From: Salinarimonas soli
Lineage (GTDB): Bacteria; Pseudomonadota; Alphaproteobacteria; Rhizobiales; Beijerinckiaceae
Length of the DNA stretch: 50,174 nt
Direction of reading: 5' to 3'
Assembly (NCBI RefSeq): GCF_008386575.1
Contig: NZ_VUOA01000043.1
Span: 1-50,174, forward strand
Both the position numbers and the translations under genes were made by a program. The notes below the pieces were generated by a model. It was given only the letters and a program-made list of their open reading frames with translations. It was not told the origin of the DNA and searched no databases. Numbering within the stretch: the stretch's first letter is position 1; each line of letters opens with the position of its first letter. Positions 1 through 8,723 of this stretch are shown in pieces.

Positions 1-204
1 CATTCCGAGTCAGACTCTGAGGTGCAAATCCTGCTCGAGAGCTGGCGACGCCACTTTAACACCGTCCGCTCGCACGCGTCGCTCAGCTACCGACTGCCTG
101 CGCAGGAGGTGCTGGTACCGCGACAACCCGTTTGGCCGCCTGCGCAACCTCGACCTCCTTCGCCAGCCATGCTAGCCGTGGCGCCAAGGCCAACCCTGAA
201 CTAG
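1..204 (+). mobile_element. C-terminal fragment of IS3-type transposase (OrfB)
   Basis: The reading frame is open from the first base and ends at 204. Residues around WRRHFNTVRSHASLSYRLPA match the end of the integrase (rve) core of IS3-group transposases, where a W-x-x-x-(Y/F)-N-x-x-R-x-H segment precedes a proline-rich tail. Only about 67 codons are inside the window, so completeness cannot be judged. The last 30 residues are proline/alanine-rich and look like read-through beyond the usual end. It sits directly beside an AT-richer gene (272-1312), which fits an insertion-sequence-bounded accessory segment. Confidence 0.7.
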
Positions 205-271
205 AATTTCAAGAGGACCACTCAGCGGGGCCCGTCATGTTGGAAGACGGTTGATCGGGGGTAGCACACAT

Positions 272-1312
272 ATGAAGTTACACACTCTCGGTCAGGCTCC
301 TACACCCGCGGACTCAGCAATCCGAGCTCAGATGAGCCACCGTATCGTCGGGATCGATGCGTTTCGCGTTCCCGCAGTGCTCGCGGTTATCCTGATCCAC
401 TCTACCCCGACTGGGCAGACCGAGATCGGCGCTCCTCAGATCATGAACCAGATTAGTCGGTTCGCAGTTCCTTTCTTTTTTGTACTAAGTGGTTATTTCA
501 TTGGCCTGCGTGGCATCGATAGTGCTTCAAGTACATTTTATCGAGTTGCAAGACGTACTCTACCCGTTTTTATCGTATGGACATCGCTTTACGCCATAGT
601 GGCGCCGGGCGGTATCGAGCGCACTCTCAAAGTAGGGACATTGATATACACGATTATCACCGGCGGTCCATTTGGGTATCATCTTTGGTTTCTTCCGTCG
701 CTCATTGTCTGCACGGCAATGGCCACATGGTTAGTGACAAATTTTCGATGGTTTTATGCTATAATATTCGCTCTAATGCTATATGTCGTGGGGCTTTGCC
801 TTAGCTCGTACAGCGGCTTATTCACCGGTTACGGTATTTGGAGTAAAGGTATATGGGTCGCACGAGCTACACCTTTAATCGGTACAATATACGTAATATC
901 AGGTATCTACCTTGGAGTGCATGGTGCTAGGTCAGACATCCGCCTTTGGGCCGCGCTGCTCGCTAGCGGCATATCAATCCATCTTTGCGAAAGTTGGGCT
1001 CTCAGCCGGGTCGGACTCTCTCAGTTTACGGCGTCCGAGTTCCTCATCGGAACACTTGGTTCCGGTATCGGGGCATTTGGCTTTGCGGCGAACCTACAAA
1101 AAACGCGAACGCTGGAGGTTGCCGCAAAAATTGGTCGGTATGGTCTCGGCATGTACTGCGTTCATTTATTTTTTGTTAATTTTCTCTATGAGGAGCAGTT
1201 ACAACAAAACTTTTGCCTGTACGCATGGAAATCAATATTGGCATTTGTCGGTTCTGCGTTGGTCGCGATACTGATTTCTCGCGTCAGAATGCTCCGCAGG
1301 TTTGTAGAATGA
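272..1312 (+). CDS. Acyltransferase 3 (OafA/WecH-like) membrane protein
   Basis: A 346-residue integral membrane protein of the acyltransferase-3 family, which transfers acyl groups (usually acetyl) onto sugars of surface polysaccharides or other extracytoplasmic acceptors. Seen: a start like the family's GIDAFR segment (near residues 27-32), a conserved-looking FVLSGYF motif near residue 80, and about ten hydrophobic segments. The start chosen is ATG 272, preceded by GGGGG at about 10 nt; TTG 251 and ATG 332 are alternatives in the same frame. Base composition is visibly AT-richer than the EPS genes at 15-31 kb, and insertion-sequence pieces lie on both sides, so recent acquisition is likely (inference). 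The acceptor cannot be told from sequence; EPS decoration is plausible given the locus downstream. Confidence 0.82.
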   Translation: MKLHTLGQAPTPADSAIRAQMSHRIVGIDAFRVPAVLAVILIHSTPTGQTEIGAPQIMNQISRFAVPFFFVLSGYFIGLRGIDSASSTFYRVARRTLPVFIVWTSLYAIVAPGGIERTLKVGTLIYTIITGGPFGYHLWFLPSLIVCTAMATWLVTNFRWFYAIIFALMLYVVGLCLSSYSGLFTGYGIWSKGIWVARATPLIGTIYVISGIYLGVHGARSDIRLWAALLASGISIHLCESWALSRVGLSQFTASEFLIGTLGSGIGAFGFAANLQKTRTLEVAAKIGRYGLGMYCVHLFFVNFLYEEQLQQNFCLYAWKSILAFVGSALVAILISRVRMLRRFVE

Positions 1313-1318
1313 TTCCAT

Positions 1319-1342
1319 ATCTTGCTGGTATAGGAGCAAGAT
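1319..1342 (+). terminator. Hairpin just after the acyltransferase gene
   Basis: ATCTTGCT (1319-1326) and AGCAAGAT (1335-1342) form a perfect 8-bp stem with an 8-nt loop, starting 6 nt after the stop codon at 1312. No run of T follows, so this is a terminator candidate on position and symmetry only. Confidence 0.45.
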
Positions 1343-1541
1343 TCACTGAATCACACGCCATGGACTAAAAAAATATATCAAGAAAGGATTCACGCGCTAA
1401 AACACTCGGCCTTCACCTTCCCGCTCAGCATCTATGTCGAGCCGCACTACGTCTCGGAAGTCTGACTAGGCTTTGCTGAATTGCCGTTGTGAGGGTTAAA
1501 GCATTTCCGAGTTAAGTGGGATCATGTCTTAAAGTTCTAAG

Positions 1542-1856
1542 TCAATTCGTACGCTCGACGAGCGCGAGTCCGTGGAGGAGCATGTCGATGGCATCCCAGA
1601 GCACGCCCTTCATTCTCGAAACAGCTTGGTGGAGCAGATTCTTCAACTTAGCAAAGTGCTGCTCGATGGGATTTAGATTGGGGTTGTAGTGTGGAAGATA
1701 GAGCAAGGTGGCCTGCGCGCGCCGAACGGTGACCTCTACCCCGACGACCTTGTGAGCCAGGAGGTTGTCCATTACCACGACATCACCTAGCTGAGTGTGA
1801 GCGAAGCTTATGATGCGCGGCCAGAAGATGAACGGATTATCAACTTTAGGATGCAA
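1542..1856 (-). pseudogene. Decayed IS630-family transposase (C-terminal part)
   Basis: The minus-strand frame encodes GDVVVMDNLLAHK followed by LLYLPHYNPNLNPIEQHF, which correspond to the second Asp and the Glu of the DDE triad of IS630/Tc1-type transposases (canonical VVMDNL and SPDLNPIE). The N-terminal helix-turn-helix half and the first catalytic Asp are missing: sequence upstream (1857-2107 on this strand) is open but does not resemble the family. The fragment should be inactive. It separates the acyltransferase gene from the EPS locus. No terminal inverted repeats could be assigned. Confidence 0.75.
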
Positions 1857-2321
1857 CTACCGAGCGGGACGTGGTGATTTGTAATGAAGGACCGCGAGTA
1901 GGCTGGCGCCCAAAGATCGCATTCTGAGCCTATTGAGCCCATCTCCAGCCAAACGACGTGAGCACACCGGTGCCTGCGATCGACGCCGCATGTAAGATCA
2001 ACACCCTCGTGGGGCCGCATCATCTCGGAAGCTTTTGAAATCAAACCCCAGGATCCTGTGGGAAGCGGTCGCGACCAGCGCGTAAGCCCACCATAGCGCG
2101 ATCCCAAGCGGGGCCACCATGCCGCGGGGATCGCCTGCCAGCGCAGTGCACTAGGCGTGGCACGCTGGCAAGGCTGTCAATCTCCGTCATCACCGCGGCC
2201 CGCGGACCGTCGCCGATCTTCTAGCCTCAGTGGTACCCTCATGCCGCGTTTTAGCCGCGCTTAAGCCGCGTCATGGGACTGGAAGCCTGTTGACCGCCCG
2301 AATGCCGCGGCTATCGCCCCG
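1857..2321. other. Gene-poor stretch between IS relic and EPS locus
   Basis: No convincing gene. A minus-strand open frame covers 1808-2107 but has irregular composition and no recognisable family; it probably contains rearranged IS630 flank. Nothing else is seen up to the stop codon of the sugar transferase at 2322. Confidence 0.4.
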
Positions 2322-3755
2322 TCAGTACACGTTGCGGACTTTGATCAGGCAGAGGGCAGTCCGCACCAGAATCTGCAAGTCGAGCCAGAAGCTCCAATTG
2401 GCGATATACCAAAGATCGAGTTCGATCCGACGCTCCATCAGATCAACCGTGGGCGTCTCGCCGCGGAAGCCGTTGACCTGAGCCCAGCCTGTGATTCCCG
2501 GTTTCACGTGATGGCGGAAGGCGTAGGTGCCGATCAGCCGCGTATATTGGTCGTCGTGGGCCATGGCGTGGGGACGGGGTCCAATAAGAGACATGTCGCC
2601 ACGCAGGACGTTAAGAAGTTGCGGCAACTCGTCGATGCTGAGGCTGCGCAGCCAGCGGCCGACGCGAGTTACCCGGGGGTCGCCGCGCTGTGCCTGCTGC
2701 ACGCTCCCGCCATCCTCCATCACGCGCATGGAGCGGAACTTGAAGATGCGGAAGGGTCGGCCGTTGAAGCCGTTGCGGTTCTGCAGAAAGAGAAACGGCC
2801 CCGGCGAGTCGAGCCTGATAGCGAGCGCCACTACGGCAAGGAGTGGCGCCATTGCGATGAGGGCCACCCCCGCTACAGCCACGTCGAGGGCGCGCTTGGC
2901 GGCGCGCTCACCCGCCGAGAGCGGCGCGCGCTGGAGTTCGAAGGTGGGGCCGAGGCCCGTCTCCTGCCGGGGGCGGCGCAGGATCTCGGCCGCCGTGGCA
3001 TCGGGCAGGAGGTTCACGGGGACCGGGGTCGCGCGGAGCTCGGCGAGGAGGAGCTTCGTCATCGGCCAGTGGCTCCAGGGAAGATCGAGGAGCACCTCGT
3101 CGGCATCAGACCCGCGCAGGGCGGCCATGATGCCCTCGGCCCATTCACCGACACTCATCCCGTAGTCGAGAGTGACAGTACCCGCCAGCGTGTAGCCGTG
3201 GCGCCGAAGTCCGGCCGCCTGAGCCGAGACGTTCCCGGCGCACACAAGGACCACCTTGGGGCCCCGGATCTGGCCGCGGGCGACCGCGTTCTTGATCAGG
3301 CGGGTGAGGACGTGACGCTGCAGCGTGGCGAGCGACAAGCCGACCACGGCGAAGGACAAGACCGCCCCCCGGGAGAAGGCTCCGCTGATTTTCAGCGTGA
3401 AGCCGATGCCCAGGAGGAACAGGATGGTCCCGGCCCAGGACAGCGCGAGCGAGCCGAGCTGCCGGCGCTGCGGCACGAGGCCGTCCATGCCGTAACCCTG
3501 GCGCAGGGCGATAAGGGGGACGAGGAGCCCCGCCTGGGCCGCCGCGAAGGCCAGATAATGCTCGACGTTGCCCACGTGGCCCAGCAGCAGGAGATGGTAG
3601 CCTATCCCGGTGGCGAGGCTTGAGAGAAGGATCGCGGCCACATCCGAGGCGGCCAGAAGGTAGCCGGTCTGGCGCAGGGTGAAGGGCCAGCGCACCGAGC
3701 GCGCCGGCGAAATCTCCGGCAGACCTGCAGCGATGCTCTTCCGGCGGTGCGTCAT
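2322..3755 (-). CDS. Undecaprenyl-phosphate sugar-1-phosphate transferase (EPS initiation)
   Basis: A 477-residue polyprenyl glycosylphosphotransferase of the WcaJ/GumD/PssA type, which starts EPS synthesis by moving a hexose-1-phosphate (usually Glc-1-P) from UDP-sugar to undecaprenyl phosphate at the inner membrane. Residues 30-155 hold about four hydrophobic segments, then a CoA-binding-like soluble region (about 165-260), then the bacterial sugar transferase domain: KRALD at 287, a membrane re-entrant helix at 293-314, FKFRSM at 339, and DELPQLLNVLRGDMSLIGPR at 375-394 with its catalytic Asp-Glu pair. Length matches full WcaJ-like enzymes. Start ATG 3755 has AGGA a few bases upstream. It is transcribed alone, away from the terminator at 3995-4023. 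Glucose specificity is inferred from the subfamily and the PssD/E-like genes next to it. Confidence 0.93.
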   Translation of the reverse strand: MTHRRKSIAAGLPEISPARSVRWPFTLRQTGYLLAASDVAAILLSSLATGIGYHLLLLGHVGNVEHYLAFAAAQAGLLVPLIALRQGYGMDGLVPQRRQLGSLALSWAGTILFLLGIGFTLKISGAFSRGAVLSFAVVGLSLATLQRHVLTRLIKNAVARGQIRGPKVVLVCAGNVSAQAAGLRRHGYTLAGTVTLDYGMSVGEWAEGIMAALRGSDADEVLLDLPWSHWPMTKLLLAELRATPVPVNLLPDATAAEILRRPRQETGLGPTFELQRAPLSAGERAAKRALDVAVAGVALIAMAPLLAVVALAIRLDSPGPFLFLQNRNGFNGRPFRIFKFRSMRVMEDGGSVQQAQRGDPRVTRVGRWLRSLSIDELPQLLNVLRGDMSLIGPRPHAMAHDDQYTRLIGTYAFRHHVKPGITGWAQVNGFRGETPTVDLMERRIELDLWYIANWSFWLDLQILVRTALCLIKVRNVY

Positions 3756-3843
3756 TGTTCCTGCCCCAACTGCTACTTCGGTGCAGAAAATTTGAACCTT
3801 TTTGTCGACTTATTCAAGCAAGTCGCCGTGCCACGTTAGACAA

Positions 3844-3853
3844 CGGTTAACCG
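3844..3853. promoter_or_regulatory. Perfect palindrome CGGTTAACCG upstream of sugar transferase
   Basis: A 10-bp perfect palindrome about 90 bp before the sugar-transferase start at 3755 (minus strand). A second inverted repeat, CGACTT/AAGTCG, lies nearer the gene (about 3804-3821). Related GGTTAA sequences occur upstream of both GH10 genes and the WecG/TagA-type gene. A shared operator is possible but unproven. Confidence 0.3.
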
Positions 3854-3994
3854 CTGACGGTTTTGTGCCACACTGGGCCACCCATCCCGAAGCAAGACGG
3901 CCCAAGCGTAACGTCTAGGGGTCGCCCCGGACCCGCGCCAGGTCATGGCACGACACGCCTGCCGCCGTGATCTCCCACGCTGATACCTTCCCAA

Positions 3995-4023
3995 TAAAAA
4001 AAGCCGACGCGGGTGCGTCGGCT
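3995..4023 (-). terminator. Rho-independent terminator of the pssD/pssE-like operon
   Basis: Read on the minus strand, AGCCGACGC and GCGTCGGCT pair in a perfect 9-bp, GC-rich stem with a 4-nt loop, followed directly by a run of seven T (the A run at 3995-4002 on the plus strand). It lies 27 bp beyond the stop codon at 4050 and is a textbook intrinsic terminator. Confidence 0.9.
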
Positions 4024-4049
4024 CCAGGCGGCCCGGGACGGATCGGCGT

Positions 4050-4598
4050 TCATTGCTCGCCGAAACTGAACCCAAGGCGGGGCCGGCGCAGGAAGCGGCC
4101 GACGAAGCGTGGCTGTGCGGGGGGCTGGGCGATGAAGGAAGTGAGTTCGTTGATCAGCCCGTCATCCGCGTGGCTCGCGATCCGTTGCGGGACCACTGGG
4201 ATGTCGGATGCATCAAGCATGCGCACGAGGTCGTCCCCGTCCTGCGCCACCGTGATAGCCGCGTGGCTCGCCATGCGACGTGACGTGGCAAGTTGATGGT
4301 CGTTCCGGTGCTCGCCCAACGCGGCACGGCGCGGCATAACGATGATCGGCTTGCCGAGCTCCAGGGCGGTCAGGATCGACCCCATGCCGGCATGGGCGAC
4401 GACGAGCTCGGCCCGCTCCACATAGGCGCGGAACTCGTCGGCGGCGAGGCGGGGCCGGACGTCGATCGTGTGGGGCACGTAGGCCGACTCGCCGACCTGC
4501 GCCACGACGTCATCGCGGCCGTGGCGGCCGGCCCAGTCGTCCATGGCGCGGATCAGGCGATCGAAGGGCAGCTGAACGCCGACGGTGACGAAGATCAT
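4050..4598 (-). CDS. PssE-like glycosyltransferase catalytic subunit (Alg13-type)
   Basis: A 182-residue protein of the glycosyltransferase-28 C-terminal family. It starts MIFVTVGVQLPFDRLI and carries VVAHAGMGSILTALELGKPI near residues 70-90, the UDP-sugar binding signature of Alg13/PssE/EpsE-type subunits. In rhizobial EPS synthesis PssE pairs with membrane-anchored PssD to add glucuronic acid to lipid-linked glucose; this is established for Rhizobium leguminosarum and inferred here. ATG 4598 is chosen over upstream in-frame starts because GGGGAG sits 7 nt ahead and the start overlaps the upstream gene's stop as ATGA, a classic coupling arrangement. The last 25 residues are Arg/Phe-rich. The operon ends at the terminator at 3995-4023. 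Confidence 0.88.
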   Translation of the reverse strand: MIFVTVGVQLPFDRLIRAMDDWAGRHGRDDVVAQVGESAYVPHTIDVRPRLAADEFRAYVERAELVVAHAGMGSILTALELGKPIIVMPRRAALGEHRNDHQLATSRRMASHAAITVAQDGDDLVRMLDASDIPVVPQRIASHADDGLINELTSFIAQPPAQPRFVGRFLRRPRLGFSFGEQ

Positions 4599-5047
4599 AC
4601 CACGCTCCCCGCGAAATGCGGTCCCTCGGGGCGGGCGAGGTGCGGCCATTGCGTCAGGCACAGGTCGGCGACCTTGGTGGCCATGCGGCCCGACATGGAG
4701 AGCTCGTCCACGTTCGCGATGCTGTCGATCCACACGGTGCGGGCGCCGAGAAGGCTGCCGAGGCGCAGGGCGATGTAGCCTGGCGCGGCTCCCGTCGACA
4801 CCACCACGTCCGGGCGCTCGACGAGCAAGATGCGCACCATTGCAACGAAGAGCTTCACAAGGGTGAGCTTCTCGAAGCGGTTAGCGTCGGGAACCCGGTG
4901 GAACCGCGCCCCACCCGTCGCGTTACCCTGGTCGAGGGTGCTCACGAAAACGATCTCGCAGCCGCGGAAGGCTGGCCTGAGGCGCATGAGTTGCGTCCAG
5001 TGGCCGCCGGCTGACGCCACAGCCAGAACCTTGATTTGCCTTGTCAT
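4595..5047 (-). CDS. PssD-like glycosyltransferase membrane subunit (Alg14-type)
   Basis: A 150-residue protein resembling Alg14/PssD/EpsF, the subunit that recruits its Alg13-like partner and the lipid acceptor to the inner membrane. Seen: the N-terminal KVLAVASAGGHWTQLMRLRP segment with the GGH motif, a hydrophobic helix at about 78-90 (LVKLFVAMVRILLV), and VVVSTGAAPGYIAL near residue 98. Start ATG 5047 has a GGGGG run about 4 nt upstream; ATG 5059 or 5068 would add a few residues. It is coupled by a 4-nt overlap to the pssE-like gene. Product inferred: GlcA transfer onto Glc-PP-undecaprenol. Confidence 0.87.
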   Translation of the reverse strand: MTRQIKVLAVASAGGHWTQLMRLRPAFRGCEIVFVSTLDQGNATGGARFHRVPDANRFEKLTLVKLFVAMVRILLVERPDVVVSTGAAPGYIALRLGSLLGARTVWIDSIANVDELSMSGRMATKVADLCLTQWPHLARPEGPHFAGSVV

Positions 5048-5721
5048 AGGCCCCCACATCCCGTCCAAGGCGCCGGCGTGGGCCGGAACTCGACCACGCG
5101 CCGTCGCATGAAAACATCATTGCCGGTGCGGGGCATATGAGACCGCGCACAGGGGCAATAGCCACGGGCGGCGCCCAATCGTGGTGTTGGTTGTATGACC
5201 GCCCCGCCATGCCGTTATAAGAGGCGCCCTCGAGTGCGGTCCAGAGTAATTTCGGCGTATCATTCCGGATGGTTGACAGGCGTCGCGAACTGGCCACAGT
5301 CCGGGCGGGCGTTACCCTTGATTGTGTGTTCCGATCCGCCATGTCTACAGTCACGCCCCGGCCCTCGGCGGGTGGTGGGAACAGGAACGCTGAGGCCTGC
5401 ATGAGCCGCTTGACTCCCGGTCTCGCCTGCACCATTGCCCTCGGCTCCGCCTCGTCGGCACACGCCACAGACCGCCCCGCGACCCGTGAGGAGGCCCGTG
5501 GAATAGCGTGCGACGAAGCGCGGCCGAAACTGTGGCTTCAGCGGAGCAGGGAGCAATTTTTGGTGGTGGCCGTGGCCCCAAGTCGCGCCCGATCTGGTCC
5601 AGCGGCCAGGGCACGGTGATGGCCCCGAACCGTTGAGGCGGTTGTCAGGAATGAATGTTAAACTCATCGAATCGTTGGAGACCGTCCGCGGGATGCGACA
5701 CGCCCCGGCAGCGGTGGCGGC
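5048..5721. other. Divergent intergenic region (pssD-like / phosphatase)
   Basis: About 670 bp separates the divergent pssD-like and phosphatase genes and must hold promoters for both. Several overlapping frames are open, but none has family resemblance or consistent codon bias. A 72-codon frame at 5401-5619 (+) begins with a short signal-peptide-like segment ending SSAHA; evidence is too thin to call it a gene. Confidence 0.4.
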
Positions 5722-6486
5722 ATGAGCCGCTGGAAGATATTTCGCCGGCGTCCCGAGCGCGTGGCCCCCCCGCCCCCCGCGCGTGTCCCGGATGGGGTCC
5801 GTGTCTACGCGGTGGGGGATATCCACGGCCGCGCCGACCTGCTCGATGCCGTCCTGTCCCGCATTGACCGCCACCGGGCAGAGAGTGGGCCAGCGCAGTG
5901 CTTCGAGGTCTTCCTTGGAGATTACATCGATCGGGGCCCCAATTCACGGGGCACGATCGAGCGACTGATCGAACGGTCCAGCGGCCGGCACTCGCGGGTT
6001 GTTACACTGTGCGGTAATCACGAAGACATGCTTCTTGAAGCTTTGCGCAACCCCGAACGGCTGAACGTCTGGGCACGCAACGGCGGGTTCGAGACGCTGA
6101 TGTCCTACGGCGTAACGGTGCCGGCCCGCATCACCCCGGCCACAGCGGAGGCCGTGGTGGAGGAGGCCCGGGCCCTGCTCCCCGTGTCACACCGCCAGTT
6201 CCTGTTCGGGCTCGGGGACAGCTTCCGGTGCGGCGACTACCTTTTTGTCCACGCCGGCGTTCGCCCAGGCGTCCCCCTCGACCGGCAGTCCCGCAGCGAC
6301 CTGCTGTGGATCCGTGACGAGTTCATAGAAGCCGAGGAGGATTTCGGAGCCATTGTCGTTCACGGGCACACGCCTGTGCGGGAGATTGAGTTTCGGTCAA
6401 ACCGAATCAACATCGACACTGGCGCCTATATCACCAACACCCTGAACTGCTTGGTACTAGAAGGGTCGGACGCTATTGCGCTTTGA
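5722..6486 (+). CDS. PP2A/PPP-type serine/threonine protein phosphatase
   Basis: A 254-residue metallophosphoesterase with the full PPP signature: GDIHGR at 32-37, GDYIDRGPNS at 66-75, GNHE at 98-101, a VHAG motif near 175 and VHGHTP near 214. These supply the His, Asp and Asn ligands of the two-metal centre. The family dephosphorylates phosphoproteins; bacterial members of this size are similar to PrpA/PrpB. The N-terminus is basic and proline-rich with no signal peptide, so it acts in the cytoplasm. It lies inside the EPS locus and is transcribed away from the pssD-like gene. A role in reversing phosphorylation of EPS machinery is a reasonable inference, but no substrate can be named. The start ATG follows only a weak GGTGG. 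Confidence 0.85.
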   Translation: MSRWKIFRRRPERVAPPPPARVPDGVRVYAVGDIHGRADLLDAVLSRIDRHRAESGPAQCFEVFLGDYIDRGPNSRGTIERLIERSSGRHSRVVTLCGNHEDMLLEALRNPERLNVWARNGGFETLMSYGVTVPARITPATAEAVVEEARALLPVSHRQFLFGLGDSFRCGDYLFVHAGVRPGVPLDRQSRSDLLWIRDEFIEAEEDFGAIVVHGHTPVREIEFRSNRINIDTGAYITNTLNCLVLEGSDAIAL

Positions 6487-6869
6487 ACGCCTCTCTGGGC
6501 CGTTGATCCATCGAGGACCGCGTTTGAGCCTGCAGGTATTCTGAATTTCCGAGTCAGTGCTGAGCGACCCACAGTTGGAAAAGTCACAGCCCGTGGCTGA
6601 GGCCTGCGGCGCTTCCGCCGAGGTGCCGGCCGTCGAACTTCGTCGCGTGGTCGAGGTGATAAAACGGTCGTACGAGAGGCCGCGCTCAACCCCGGGCGAG
6701 CCTCAAGGCCGAAGTGGAGCGCGGCAGAGATCGTGATCCGTTGGGCTGGCCGCGGGGTGTTCAGCCAGTCGCCTTACTATGTGTCAGTCTGGTGACAAAG
6801 TGAGCTGGGAACGTCATACGTCTGATTCACAGTTGATGTGACATAAAAATGATTCCGGCGCCAGCTGTC
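6487..6869. other. Intergenic region without recognisable gene
   Basis: This 383-bp stretch lies between the ends of the convergent phosphatase and asparagine-synthase-like genes. Open frames here are irregular and Arg/Pro-rich. I see no terminator hairpin, RNA or gene. Composition changes to AT-richer near 6780, where the next gene block begins. Confidence 0.4.
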
Positions 6870-8528
6870 TCAACTATCTAGCATCTGTTCCCATGTGAGA
6901 AATTTCCCTGCTTGCGTCTGCCGAAGCCAAGCCTCAAGAGTCAGCAGCCGACTGATCTGCAGAACTCGGTTCGGTGCAGGAAGACGCGTAAAAAGTAACT
7001 GTTCGGGTGGAACGTCGATATACTCCTTCAGCAATGCCGATTTTCCATACATCAATTGAAGGAAATATGTGCGAAAGGGCTCTCGTTTCATCCACCGAAA
7101 ATAGTCCATTGTCTCGTGACGCGATAACAATGGTGTACCGAACCAACCGGAGATCTGCGCTGTTCTTTTCAATGTGCGCTGTATCGCCTTCGCAATCCCA
7201 TTCCTCTCGTAAGGTGACGGTGGGCGACCTGTTTTATGCCACGCGATCTCAGTGAACGGCGCGCCATAAAGCGTTCCACATGCGTCTCTATAAAGTTTTC
7301 CATCGCTCGTCATCTCCTCAGGAAGTGAGTCAACAAAAGCGATTAGATCTAAGTCGATGAGAGGGGTGAGGACAATAGAACGGTTCATCTCTAAGCGTGG
7401 TCCGAAAAACGTAAACCGACTCATGCGCAACAGGCGATTGTCATGCTCGTCAGCCTCAGGATCTAGTGTGATGCGCGACCGTCCGAGTACAACGTCGCCA
7501 AACAACCCGTCGAGAATTGCCCGGTCGGAGCGCAACAACGGTGAAAGATGCCAGATGTGAGTATGCATCATATCCATCATACCATCGGTCATCCAAATCG
7601 CCTTGTCTCGGCCGACCAGCCAGTTCGACTGTTCGACGTGAACAACGAGGTGCTCGACCTTCAGTTGGTTAGCAACGTTCGACGCTAACGTTAGCTCAGG
7701 AGACCAACGCTGCCCATAAGACAGGGCCCTCACCGGCCAGTTTTTATTACCCTCGACCGCAAGCAGGCGCGAATCCAATCCACCGCTCAAGGTCACATCC
7801 ACTCTATCCAATCCTGAAGCGACTAACCGCTTACGTATCGCCTGTGTTGTAAGCCTGCTGAACTCCAGACATGCCTCCGCTGGGTCAGCGCGCACTTTAA
7901 GAGGGCGCATACTCCGTTCATAAACCTGTTGCGTGGAAACCGTTAATCTGTTCAGATCCCAGATCATCGCGCAGCGCTGGGGCAGCTGACGCACATCATG
8001 AAAATAGGTTTCGGGCGGCCTAACATAACCATGATTTACAAAGTCTTTGAGCCGCGCCGGGGAAACCGCGTCGAGCGTCGAGAGCGCCTTCGGCTCAGAG
8101 GCCCACGTGAGGTTCGGTTCGTTATAGTATATAGGTACGCCGCCCGAGGGATCACTGACGAGGAGGAGCTTTTCTTCCGATGGATCAATCACTGCTAAGG
8201 CAAAACATCCATCAAAGTTTTTTAGATGTCTCTGGATGTCTGAGATAGAATTTTCTAAATCATCAGCAAGCAATTTGATTGAATCTTCAAAATTGAGTAA
8301 CGCTTCTCCCCTCAGTACAGGCACGCCGAAAATGACGGCAACCCCTTTACCACGACACTTTATTACACGACTTCCATGTTTTGGAGCGACAACGCCGCAA
8401 GACCAGTTTCGACCAGCAAATGTAATATTTTCGTTGGATCCGTCATGAGTAAGTTTTTCGGCCATGCGACGCGCGCCCGTCAACCGATTCTCGGCGGTCG
8501 CACAAATAGATCCGTAGATCCCTACCAT
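6870..8528 (-). CDS. Asparagine-synthase-like amidotransferase lacking the N-terminal Cys
   Basis: A 552-residue protein with the two-domain layout of AsnB. Residues 1-200 resemble a class II glutaminase domain (FDGCFALAVID near 105, VSDPSGGVPIYY near 125). Residues 220-552 are an ATP-pyrophosphatase synthetase domain with the PP-loop SGGLDS at 248-253. The protein begins MVGIYG where active glutaminases begin MCGI: the catalytic Cys2 is absent, so it cannot use glutamine in the usual way. Start ATG 8528 is chosen because GGGGAG lies 6 nt upstream and the family's sequence begins there; the frame is open to 8591. Composition is AT-richer than the locus flanks. Inferred role: adenylation and amidation (or other acyl transfer) of a carboxyl group, for example a uronic acid of the EPS. 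True asparagine synthesis is unlikely in this setting. Confidence 0.85.
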   Translation of the reverse strand: MVGIYGSICATAENRLTGARRMAEKLTHDGSNENITFAGRNWSCGVVAPKHGSRVIKCRGKGVAVIFGVPVLRGEALLNFEDSIKLLADDLENSISDIQRHLKNFDGCFALAVIDPSEEKLLLVSDPSGGVPIYYNEPNLTWASEPKALSTLDAVSPARLKDFVNHGYVRPPETYFHDVRQLPQRCAMIWDLNRLTVSTQQVYERSMRPLKVRADPAEACLEFSRLTTQAIRKRLVASGLDRVDVTLSGGLDSRLLAVEGNKNWPVRALSYGQRWSPELTLASNVANQLKVEHLVVHVEQSNWLVGRDKAIWMTDGMMDMMHTHIWHLSPLLRSDRAILDGLFGDVVLGRSRITLDPEADEHDNRLLRMSRFTFFGPRLEMNRSIVLTPLIDLDLIAFVDSLPEEMTSDGKLYRDACGTLYGAPFTEIAWHKTGRPPSPYERNGIAKAIQRTLKRTAQISGWFGTPLLSRHETMDYFRWMKREPFRTYFLQLMYGKSALLKEYIDVPPEQLLFTRLPAPNRVLQISRLLTLEAWLRQTQAGKFLTWEQMLDS

Positions 8529-8723
8529 TTGTTCTCCCCACGTTTCGTTTCGAGGCCACTCGTTGCGCCCGTCTTGTACACAGCGGAGCAACTAACGGCT
8601 GCAAACTGCAATTGTTGAACTAGCCGCGCTTATCCGGAGAGATTTAAAAATAATGAGGAAAGATCATTCTGCATCTACTTCTATATGCATGTCGCGTCAA
8701 CAATGCTCCAAGTCTGTCCCAGT

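Noticed and set aside
1381-1463. Short protein-like end SIYVEPHYVSEV before a stop, possible gene remnant
   Set aside because: Fewer than 30 codons are open and nothing upstream supports a gene.
2508-3623. Long open frame on the plus strand, opposite the sugar transferase gene
   Set aside because: The minus-strand product has a full polyprenyl sugar transferase domain and good ribosome binding site. The plus frame is Arg/Gly/His-rich, matches nothing and results from high GC.
5401-5619. 72-codon frame with a short signal-peptide-like start (SSAHA)
   Set aside because: The hydrophobic core is too short, the mature part resembles no protein, and there is no clear ribosome binding site.
4923-5874. 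Overlapping minus-strand frames across the divergent region before the phosphatase
   Set aside because: Low-complexity translations, no start signals, overlap with the real phosphatase gene.
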